DNA from: an uncultured Eubacteriales bacterium | GTDB taxonomy: Bacteria; Bacillota; Clostridia; Christensenellales; UBA1242 | Direction: 5' to 3' | DNA length: 13,372 bases | Assembly: GCA_902796635.1 (NCBI GenBank) | Contig: CADBPU010000046.1 | Coordinates: forward strand, 1 to 13,372 | Position numbers and translations under genes: made by a program | Notes under the pieces: model-generated | Databases searched by the model: none | Told to the model about the DNA's origin: nothing | What the model saw: only the letters and a program-made list of their open reading frames with translations | Shown here: positions 7,868 to 13,372 of the stretch, one piece after another | Position numbering within the stretch: the stretch's first letter is position 1 | Layout of the letters: each line of letters starts with the position of its first letter

Positions 7868-10495
7868 ATGTATTTAGAAATATTCATTTCAATTATTGAA
7901 ACAATTGGTGCATGGACAGAAGCGATAGGTCTTGGTTGGCTTGTTGTTATTGGATTATCTATGGTTTTATTGACCATAATAGTTAGTTTTATTTGCACAC
8001 AATTTTCCATAGAACTTAAAACATACAGAGCAGTAAACAAAATCAATAAATATTTGGAACTTAATCCTTTTGTTACTGAAGATAATTTGGTAGAGTTCAA
8101 TAAACTAATGAAACGTATTCCTTCAACAATGAGAAGGGAATGGCAAGAGTTTATGGTTTCAAGAGATAAAAAACCAAGTGAGTTTTTTACTGACCAAAAT
8201 TGTATTGAAAGACCATTCAAAGCAAGTTCTTATCAAAGCCACATTATTGCAGTAAGAGCAAGTGTTATATGCATCGCTTTGCTTTCATTCCTATTTGCCA
8301 GTGCATATTTTGTTAGTGGCACTACAAACACAGAATTCAACTTTTTGAATATTATTTCAAGTTTATTTCTTTCAAGCACATCATTAATTGTGGGCGAAGT
8401 TTACTTGTTATTCTTAAAAGCAAGAAGAAATTCAGTTATTTCTGATGTTTATTACAATTTTAGTTCATTCCAAAAATACATAGACAGGGCAACTTCAACA
8501 CTTCCAGAATACATAGATTATGAAATTTTGTTCACAAGAAAAGAAATCACAGCGGGTATACCTGTTTTGCAAGAATACTTGCAACAAAGAGCACTCTATG
8601 AGCAAGAGCAAATCAAAAAAGCCAAAGAGAGCCAAGTTGTTCACGAAAACTACGATTTTTCATCTTTGGGTATAAATGGCAGTCTTGTTATGGAAAAAGC
8701 CATGAGAGTCAGTGAACAATTCATTGGCAACAAAAATGGCACTCGTGCATATATTGAAGAACTTGAAGGTCAAAGAGAATTACTTGAAAAGAATTATGAC
8801 GAAAAGGCAAAAGCAGCTCAAAGAAAATTGAGAGATATTCAAGAAACCCTTGATAGATTAAAAGAAAAGTTGGATGCAACAACAAATTTGATTGTTGGAA
8901 ATGATTTAAGAAAACAAAGAGAAAACGAAATTCAAAAACAACGTCAAATAGAAAAAGAATCTTTGGAAGACAGCAGAAAGTTTGAAGAAGAAAGAAAGAA
9001 AATCAACGAGCAAATTGAAGCAAAACGTGCAGAGATTGAAGAAGACAGAAAGAGAGCAGAAACTTCTCTTAATAGTGAATTCAAGTCTTATGCAGATAAA
9101 ATTTATGCTGAATTAAAAGCTATTGTCGATGAACAGAACAAAGAACATATTGACGAATTAAGTGCAGAACAAGTAAAACTTCAACAAGAACTTGAAGAAA
9201 GAGATAGAATTATTGTTGAGAAAAATACACTTTATGATGAGAAGTGCGAACTTGTTGAACAATATGAACAAAAATTTAACGAACAAGATGCAATAATTGT
9301 TGAGCAAGCTCAAAGATTAGACGATGCAGATGGCATTGATAATTTAAGAAATAAAGAATTGTTTGATGTTAAGAAAGAACTTGAAAGCAGAAAACTTGAA
9401 ATTGTTAAGAAAGATGAATTGATAGAAAATCAAAAAGAGTATATTCGTGCACTCAAAGCAAAAAGGCATACAACAGGCGATGAAGTCTATGCTGATGAAG
9501 ATGGCAGAATGTTCTTTATTGACGAATCTGGCAACAAGAAATTTGTTTCAAAAAGTGGAGAAGAACTTCAAGAAGAGCCACAGCAAGTTGAACAAGTTTT
9601 AGAAGAGCCACAACAAGTTGCTGAACCAGAAGAAGTAAAAGAATCAGCAGAAGAATCAAATGAAGTTGAAAGTCATTTTGTTGGACCTATTGACTTTAAT
9701 GATAGTGATTTGGAAGAAGGACTCGCTCAACAAGTTGAAGAAAAACTTGGTGTTCCAGAAGAAGAACCACAACAAGTTGAAAGCAATTTGGAAGAACTAA
9801 AAGCACAATTCCACAAACCAGTTTATGATTTTCAATGGGAAAACAGCAACAGTCAATCTGCTGCAAGTGAAGAAGAACAACAAGAGAAAGAACAACAAGA
9901 AAAAGAGCAGAAAGCAGAAAAAGAAGCAAAAAAATCAAGCAAAAAATTCAAAGTAGCCAAAGAAAAACCAAAAGCGGAGCCAAAAGAAGAAAAGTTGGAA
10001 GAAAAACCAGCCGAACCAGAAGAAGTAAAAGAAGAAGTGGTACCTGCTGAGGTTAAAGAAGAAAAACCAGACGAGATTGAAGAACTTGACAAACTTATTG
10101 AAGAACAAAATGCAAAACTTGATGAGCAAAACCAAAATCTTTCAAAGCAACTTGAAGATACACAAAAAGTAGCACAAGAAGAGCCAAAGGCAAAAAAGCC
10201 AGCAGCAAAAAAATCAAGCAAAAAGCCAGCTCAAAAGAAACCTGCTTCAAAGAAAAAGCCAGTAGCTAAAAAGTCTGGTGCAAAAAAGCCAGTAGAAAAG
10301 AAAACTGCAAAGCCAAAAAAAGAAAGTGCAAAAAAATCAAGCAAAAAGCCAGCAAAAAAGAAAGAAACTCCAAAAAAAGTTAAAGAAGTTTCTAGTGATA
10401 CCCCAATCGTAGATCTTAATTTGGCACAATTTAATGAGCAACTCAAAAACATGTTGAAAGACATTGATAACGAAGGCGAAGGCGAAAAAGAATAA
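7868..10495 (+). CDS. Membrane-anchored coiled-coil protein with histone-H1-like lysine-rich tail
   Basis: I do not recognise a named family. Counting from ATG 7868 the protein has 875 residues. Membrane segments lie at about 24-46, 129-150 and 158-184. The basic loop between the first two suggests an outside N-terminus and a cytoplasmic bulk, the order seen in ExbB/TolQ/MotA-type channels and in ZorA, but I see no motif proving kinship. Residues about 294-535 form a long charged coiled coil. A short Asp/Gly/Phe-rich patch follows (541-566), then Glu/Gln/Pro repeats with EEPQQVE units (569-680), a second short helix (735-765), and a tail of about 65 residues (774-840) made almost only of Lys, Ala, Pro and Ser (KKSSKKPA repeated). 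It closes with a conserved-looking acidic amphipathic helix (845-867). The tail is the kind that binds DNA or RNA, so a nucleoid-to-membrane tether is one inference; ribosome or polyphosphate binding are alternatives. Confidence 0.85.
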   Translation: MYLEIFISIIETIGAWTEAIGLGWLVVIGLSMVLLTIIVSFICTQFSIELKTYRAVNKINKYLELNPFVTEDNLVEFNKLMKRIPSTMRREWQEFMVSRDKKPSEFFTDQNCIERPFKASSYQSHIIAVRASVICIALLSFLFASAYFVSGTTNTEFNFLNIISSLFLSSTSLIVGEVYLLFLKARRNSVISDVYYNFSSFQKYIDRATSTLPEYIDYEILFTRKEITAGIPVLQEYLQQRALYEQEQIKKAKESQVVHENYDFSSLGINGSLVMEKAMRVSEQFIGNKNGTRAYIEELEGQRELLEKNYDEKAKAAQRKLRDIQETLDRLKEKLDATTNLIVGNDLRKQRENEIQKQRQIEKESLEDSRKFEEERKKINEQIEAKRAEIEEDRKRAETSLNSEFKSYADKIYAELKAIVDEQNKEHIDELSAEQVKLQQELEERDRIIVEKNTLYDEKCELVEQYEQKFNEQDAIIVEQAQRLDDADGIDNLRNKELFDVKKELESRKLEIVKKDELIENQKEYIRALKAKRHTTGDEVYADEDGRMFFIDESGNKKFVSKSGEELQEEPQQVEQVLEEPQQVAEPEEVKESAEESNEVESHFVGPIDFNDSDLEEGLAQQVEEKLGVPEEEPQQVESNLEELKAQFHKPVYDFQWENSNSQSAASEEEQQEKEQQEKEQKAEKEAKKSSKKFKVAKEKPKAEPKEEKLEEKPAEPEEVKEEVVPAEVKEEKPDEIEELDKLIEEQNAKLDEQNQNLSKQLEDTQKVAQEEPKAKKPAAKKSSKKPAQKKPASKKKPVAKKSGAKKPVEKKTAKPKKESAKKSSKKPAKKKETPKKVKEVSSDTPIVDLNLAQFNEQLKNMLKDIDNEGEGEKE
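10205..10353 (+). repeat. 26-bp exact direct repeat in the lysine-rich tail, with a third partial copy
   Basis: The 26 bases at 10205-10230 recur exactly at 10328-10353, coding for the AKKSSKKPA unit. The first 20 bases also occur at 9926-9945. Each copy begins with GC followed by seven A residues. They look like units of an expanding in-gene repeat, which could vary in number between strains. Confidence 0.8.
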
Positions 10496-10501
10496 TAAAA
10501 C

Positions 10502-10534
10502 AAAAACCTTTAATGAATAGTTAAAGGTTTTTTT
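10502..10534. terminator. Bidirectional terminator between convergent genes
   Basis: A 12-bp perfect stem (10502-10513 with 10521-10532, core CCTTTAA) with a 7-nt loop. Seven T residues (10528-10534) follow it on the plus strand. The minus-strand reading continues TTTTTG then TTTT, so the same hairpin can stop the converging PRC-barrel gene, which ends at 10548. Confidence 0.88.
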
Positions 10535-10547
10535 ATGCATTTATTTT

Positions 10548-11273
10548 TCAAATTATGCTATATGTTGTCAGTTCTTTAAGTTTTCCGTTTTGACTCGCCA
10601 AATTTATTATATGTGGTGTAATTTTGCTCTGTTTTTTAATTATTAATTGTTTGTTTTCGCTGTAAATATTTTGACCTACTTTTCTTCCAATCAAAAATTC
10701 AAAACCTGTTGCAAGCAATTTTTTTGGATTTGATGATAATGGTTTTTTATTGTCCAAAGTCTCAACTGTTTGCTCTGTTTGAATTGCAGTATTTATCATA
10801 GTTTTTGGTCTAAAAGCAGAAATATTGACATGTCTATTTTCTTTTTTAATAATAATGCCATTGCCAATCTTTAAGATATTTTCATGTTCTAAAACTCTAT
10901 TATCAGTTAAAAGGATTTTGGTTATTTTGTATTTTTCATCAAAAACTATATCCAAAACTTTGTCTTCATATTTTCCGTCCAAACTGTAAATTTTATAGCC
11001 AATAGGATTAATACATAATGTATCAACTGTTTCTGCTATTAAAACACCAGAATTATTTTTTATCATGATAGCATCATTATTTAGGCAAAAAATATCCTTA
11101 AAACTCAATATTGTGTCTTCTTGGGTGTTATCATCAAATATTTCAGCCCAAACAACTTTTTTAAGGTTAGCATCAACCAAAACATTTTTCACATAACCTT
11201 CCAAATTCCCATCATATATATTAATCACTGGTTTGCCTAAAAGTTTAGATATATTTTCCAAATCAACCTCCAT
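10548..11273 (-). CDS. PRC-barrel domain protein
   Basis: The 241 residues contain repeated PRC-barrel-like folds, small beta barrels that usually mediate binding to RNA-processing, photosynthetic or envelope partners. Module one (about 8-75) begins SKLLGKPVINIYDGNLEGYV. Module two (about 89-145) has the same pattern with GYKIYSLDGKYEDKVLDIVF. The C-terminal piece (186-241) has FLIGRKVGQNIYSENKQLI, resembling a third, incomplete module. A polar linker (about 150-185) separates them. There is no signal peptide or membrane helix, so it should be cytoplasmic. The start is uncertain: the ATG at 11273 has no upstream site, while GGAGG overlaps that ATG and lies 5 nt before an in-frame TTG at 11261, which would give 237 residues. 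It is divergent from the SPFH gene. The exact role is unknown. Confidence 0.8.
   Translation of the reverse strand: MEVDLENISKLLGKPVINIYDGNLEGYVKNVLVDANLKKVVWAEIFDDNTQEDTILSFKDIFCLNNDAIMIKNNSGVLIAETVDTLCINPIGYKIYSLDGKYEDKVLDIVFDEKYKITKILLTDNRVLEHENILKIGNGIIIKKENRHVNISAFRPKTMINTAIQTEQTVETLDNKKPLSSNPKKLLATGFEFLIGRKVGQNIYSENKQLIIKKQSKITPHIINLASQNGKLKELTTYSII
11267..11271 (-). promoter_or_regulatory. Shine-Dalgarno sequence lying inside the PRC-barrel start region
   Basis: On the minus strand the sequence reads ATGGAGGTTGATTTG. GGAGG begins at the last base of the ATG, so it cannot serve that ATG, but it is 5 nt from the in-frame TTG (11261-11259). Either the TTG is the true start, or the ATG is read from a leaderless mRNA: a TATATT box lies at 11287-11282, 8 nt before the ATG. 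Confidence 0.5.
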
Positions 11274-11326
11274 ACTATTTTAATATATGAGTTCTTTTTG
11301 ATGATTATAATAATTTTTGCAATTTC

Positions 11327-11343
11327 TTAAAATATTATTTTAA
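11327..11343. repeat. A/T-only inverted repeat upstream of the SPFH promoter
   Basis: TTAAAAT (11327-11333) and ATTTTAA (11337-11343) form a perfect 7-bp palindrome with a 3-nt centre. It sits 5 nt upstream of the -35 box of the SPFH gene and in the shared control region of the divergent pair. A chance origin is possible given the base composition. Confidence 0.35.
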
Positions 11344-11348
11344 TCATA

Positions 11349-11377
11349 TTGATAGTGTAAATATTTTGTGATATAAT
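11349..11377 (+). promoter_or_regulatory. Promoter of the SPFH gene, predicted leaderless
   Basis: TTGATA (11349-11354), a 17-nt spacer and a perfect extended -10 TGaTATAAT (11369-11377). The -10 box ends exactly six bases before the ATG at 11384, the same distance as at addB, so the mRNA should begin at or next to the start codon. No Shine-Dalgarno sequence is present. Confidence 0.75.
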
Positions 11378-11383
11378 AAAAAT

Positions 11384-12511
11384 ATGGGATTAATCAGTTG
11401 GTTTAAGGGTTTATTCAAAAAATCTATAACAGTAAATACGAACACAAATTCGCTTGTAGTTCTGCAAAATAGTAAAAAGAAATTAAATTTTGGTGCAATG
11501 ATTGATGTCCCAAAAGATTTTGTCTGTGTTTTGTGTTATAAAGATAAAGTGGCTGATATGTTTACAGAAGGTAGATATAGATTGGACACAAAAGAAATGC
11601 CTCTTTTGACAAGAATTGAAAAACTTACAAAACAAGACAAAAAAGGTAATCTCAAAAAGCATTTTTATGCCAATATTTATTTTATTAACTTAAAAGAATT
11701 TGTCGACCAGCAATTTTATTCATATAATAGTGTATATATAAAAGATAAACATTATAAGTCAGTAAATGCCTATTTGAGTGGTAAATTTTCATACGTAATT
11801 TCAAGCCCAGTAGATTTTTTGGAAGGAATGTTTACAAGTTTTGGTGTGGTAAGAGATGGAGTTGCAAAAAATGAAATATCTAATTGGGTTGCTGATACTG
11901 CGACAAAAATTGTGCAAAAGAAAAAACCAACAGTAGAAAAGTTATATTCGCGTGATACATCTTGTTTTGAAAATATGGTTGAAGGATTAAACAAAGAATT
12001 GTTTGACGTTGGTATAAAGATTTCAAGTTTTGAAATTACTGATGTCAAATTTCCTAAAAAGATATACAAAAAAATCACACTTGATTATGAAGAACTTCAT
12101 CAAAAAGAGCAAAAAGTTTATACAGGCGAGCAAATTGATTTGGTAAACCCAGTTAGAACCGCGTCTCAAAAATCTTTTGAAAATCAATCAAACGAAGTTT
12201 ATTTACAAGAATCACAAAAAGTGCAAGAAGAAATGCAAACAAAAGTTTTAAGTACTGATAGTGATGGTGATAGTGTGGTGCATACAGGTGTTTATCAAGA
12301 TTTTCAACAAAAAAATAATCAAGATTATGTAAATGTACAAGATGAGAACAACAACCCAGAACTTAATGATGCCGAGCAAGAGAGTCTAATTGTAAATCAA
12401 TATCAAGCACCAATTCAAAAAACATTGGAATATAAAAAATGCTCTAACTGCGGTGCATTCAATTCAAAGAGTGCAGAAATTTGTTTTTGCTGTGGCCATA
12501 AATTTAATTAA
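11384..12511 (+). CDS. SPFH (band 7) domain protein with C-terminal zinc ribbon, YdjI-like
   Basis: This 375-residue protein matches the COG4260-type 'virion core protein' branch of the SPFH family, represented by Bacillus subtilis YdjI. An N-terminal amphipathic stretch, MGLISWFKGLFKKSI, is the usual membrane-surface anchor of this group. The SPFH domain spans about 20-235, with recognisable blocks SLVVLQNSKKK, TEGRYRLDTKEMPLL and FDVGIKISSFEITDVKFP. A Gln/Asn/Glu-rich linker (about 245-345) leads to a zinc ribbon with C353-x2-C356-x10-C367-x2-C370; C369 is an additional cysteine. SPFH proteins assemble into membrane-associated oligomers; YdjI has been linked to PspA and membrane stress, but a PspA partner is not in this window. 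There is no Shine-Dalgarno site, and the promoter predicts a leaderless mRNA. No terminator is visible before the next gene. Confidence 0.85.
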   Translation: MGLISWFKGLFKKSITVNTNTNSLVVLQNSKKKLNFGAMIDVPKDFVCVLCYKDKVADMFTEGRYRLDTKEMPLLTRIEKLTKQDKKGNLKKHFYANIYFINLKEFVDQQFYSYNSVYIKDKHYKSVNAYLSGKFSYVISSPVDFLEGMFTSFGVVRDGVAKNEISNWVADTATKIVQKKKPTVEKLYSRDTSCFENMVEGLNKELFDVGIKISSFEITDVKFPKKIYKKITLDYEELHQKEQKVYTGEQIDLVNPVRTASQKSFENQSNEVYLQESQKVQEEMQTKVLSTDSDGDSVVHTGVYQDFQQKNNQDYVNVQDENNNPELNDAEQESLIVNQYQAPIQKTLEYKKCSNCGAFNSKSAEICFCCGHKFN

Positions 12512-12528
12512 ATATATATTTTAACTGC

Positions 12529-12557
12529 TTGATTTTTCATTTTGTTTAATTTATAAT
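12529..12557 (+). promoter_or_regulatory. Promoter of the DUF1858 gene
   Basis: TTGATT (12529-12534), a 17-nt spacer and a perfect TATAAT (12552-12557). The AGGAG site (12562-12566) starts only 4 nt after the -10 box, so the transcript would start in or beside it, giving a leader of about 9-11 nt. Confidence 0.7.
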
Positions 12558-12572
12558 ACGTAGGAGTTAAAT

Positions 12573-12773
12573 ATGAAAAAAGTTCAAATAACAAAAGATA
12601 TGACATTAGCAGAAGTATTAAATTATAGAAAACACGCAACAGAAATTTTGCTTGGTTTTGGCATGCATTGTTTTTCATGCCCAATCAGCCAAATGGAAAC
12701 TTTGGAAGAAGCGAGTCAAGTGCATGACTGTGATTTGGAGTTATTGCTAAAAAAACTTAATGAAGTTGATTAA
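12573..12773 (+). CDS. DUF1858 / hybrid-cluster-protein-associated redox disulfide protein
   Basis: The 66 residues match the small DUF1858 family, also described as the hybrid cluster protein (prismane)-associated redox disulfide domain. The pattern is typical: an ITKDMTLAEVL start, a helix ending LLGFGMHCFSC, and a helical C-terminus with DLELLLKKLNEV. C33 and C36 form the CxxC pair expected to make the redox disulfide; C53 is a third cysteine. The family is common in anaerobes and often sits beside hybrid cluster protein, a reductase in nitrosative stress; no such gene is in this window. It is cytoplasmic, with no signal peptide. AGGAG at 12562-12566 lies 6 nt before the ATG. The substrate or partner is unknown. 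Confidence 0.88.
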   Translation: MKKVQITKDMTLAEVLNYRKHATEILLGFGMHCFSCPISQMETLEEASQVHDCDLELLLKKLNEVD

Positions 12774-12829
12774 TAATTGAACATTTTTTACTTACTCATG
12801 TTTATTGATTAAAACGCAGGGGAAAATAA

Positions 12830-13255
12830 ATGGAATTTATTGACAATTTAATTAATTATATTATTTCAATAAAAGATGTATTAATTTGCACTTCAATTAT
12901 GCCATTTTTGTTTTTGTTAACATTGTTTTTTGCAAGAGTGATGTTTTATGGTAAAAAACATATTAAGTCAAATTTTTTAGAAAAAATATTATTATATGAT
13001 TTGAAATATAAAAGGTCGGGAAAATATTGTGTTCCTAAAAGTGTATTTGTTGCCAACTTGGTTACTCTTATATCAATTGGCTTAATATATATAGGTACAA
13101 TCTTACATATAATATTGTTTTGTCAAGCCACTTCAATAATTTACAAAATTATGCTAATCATCTATTTTATAAGTTGTTTTGTTTATATGTCAATCATATA
13201 TCATTATAAACTTGAAGAGGATAGAAGAGAAAAAAGAATTCATAGACATAAATAG
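12830..13255 (+). CDS. Small three-helix membrane protein, unknown function
   Basis: I do not recognise this 141-residue protein. Hydrophobic segments at about 16-40, 71-98 and 103-125 should cross the membrane. The 30-residue loop after the first is strongly basic (GKKHIKS, LKYKRSGKY) and the C-terminus is also basic (DRREKRIHRHK). Two basic regions flanking a close helix pair fit an outside N-terminus and a cytoplasmic C-terminus. AGGGGAA at 12818-12824 lies 5 nt before the ATG, and a terminator follows the stop. No clear promoter is seen; TTGAAC (12777-12782) with a weak TTTATT (12801-12806) is the best candidate, and read-through from the DUF1858 gene 56 bp upstream is equally possible. 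The resemblance in helix order to the N-terminus of the coiled-coil protein at 7868 is only topological. Confidence 0.75.
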   Translation: MEFIDNLINYIISIKDVLICTSIMPFLFLLTLFFARVMFYGKKHIKSNFLEKILLYDLKYKRSGKYCVPKSVFVANLVTLISIGLIYIGTILHIILFCQATSIIYKIMLIIYFISCFVYMSIIYHYKLEEDRREKRIHRHK

Positions 13256-13266
13256 TGTAGCAATGT

Positions 13267-13295
13267 AAAAGTCAGCCATATTGGTTGGCTTTTTT
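13267..13295 (+). terminator. Rho-independent terminator after the small membrane protein
   Basis: A 12-bp stem (13267-13278 with 13282-13293, two G-U pairs) around a TAT loop, ending in six T residues (13290-13295). It starts 11 nt after the stop codon of the membrane protein gene. Confidence 0.82.
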
Positions 13296-13323
13296 AATAT
13301 TACTTACACATTTACATTTTACT

Positions 13324-13361
13324 GAAAAAAACTTAAAAAAATTTCGCCAAAAGGGTTGACA
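13324..13361 (+). promoter_or_regulatory. Left half of a strong promoter facing off the right edge
   Basis: A perfect TTGACA (13356-13361) follows two A-tracts (13325-13331 and 13335-13341) that resemble an UP element. The -10 box would fall at about 13379, beyond the window. This layout is typical of promoters for stable RNA or highly expressed genes, but the target cannot be seen. Confidence 0.45.
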
Positions 13362-13372
13362 TGATTTGTTTA

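Noticed and set aside
7868..8430. ZorA-type anti-phage motor
   Set aside because: Only the helix order matches. No ZorB-like partner with a peptidoglycan-binding domain, or ZorC/D/E gene, is nearby, so a defence call is unsupported.
7868..10495. SbcC/SMC-like ATPase, suggested by the long coiled coil next to addAB
   Set aside because: No Walker A, signature or Walker B motif is present, and the N-terminus is three membrane helices.
9696..10540. Several minus-strand open frames rich in Phe, Ser and Cys opposite the lysine-rich tail
   Set aside because: They are the complement of AAA/GAA/AAG codons read backwards. They lack ribosome binding sites and overlap each other and the terminator.
12777..12806. 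Promoter for the small membrane protein gene
   Set aside because: TTGAAC with an 18-nt spacer and TTTATT is too weak to list as a feature; read-through from the upstream gene is equally likely.

Overview
The window is strongly AT-rich, densely coded bacterial DNA. It suggests a low-GC Bacillota (Firmicutes), probably an anaerobic Clostridia-like lineage. The evidence is an AddAB-type (not RecBCD) repair nuclease, an AAGGAGGT ribosome binding site, A-rich codon use with AGA arginine, consensus sigma-A-type promoters, hairpin plus T-tract terminators, and a small redox protein typical of anaerobes. TGA is a stop (end of addA) and tryptophan is TGG, so the code is standard. I cannot name a genus.

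Layout, left to right: (1) the last 47 codons of tuf (EF-Tu) and a terminator; (2) an unrecognised 220-aa protein in its own promoter-to-terminator unit; (3) an addB-addA operon (1086-7795) for double-strand break processing; (4) a large membrane-anchored protein with a long coiled coil, acidic Gln/Glu/Pro-rich repeats and a lysine/alanine/proline tail like histone H1 (7868-10495), with its own promoter and terminator; (5) a convergent minus-strand PRC-barrel protein (10548-11273); (6) divergent from it, an SPFH (band 7, YdjI-like) protein with a C-terminal zinc ribbon (11384-12511); (7) a 66-aa DUF1858 redox-disulfide protein; (8) a small three-helix membrane protein and a terminator; (9) the start of a strong promoter facing off the right edge. 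No gene-free stretch exceeds 300 bases, and I saw no tRNA, rRNA, CRISPR or insertion sequence.

How the genes relate: only addB and addA form a clear functional unit. AddA carries all SF1 helicase motifs and a nuclease domain; AddB carries the second nuclease and an iron-sulfur cysteine set but has lost its P-loop. The right half is an assortment of envelope or membrane-associated proteins (coiled-coil anchor, PRC-barrel, SPFH, small membrane protein), mostly with their own promoters, so joint function is only a guess.

The points most worth a second look are: two genes (addB and the SPFH gene) whose promoter -10 box lies exactly 6 nt before the ATG, predicting leaderless mRNAs; the loss of the AddB Walker A motif; the membrane-anchored protein with a histone-H1-like tail and A7 slippery runs; and A/T-only inverted repeats abutting the two leaderless promoters.
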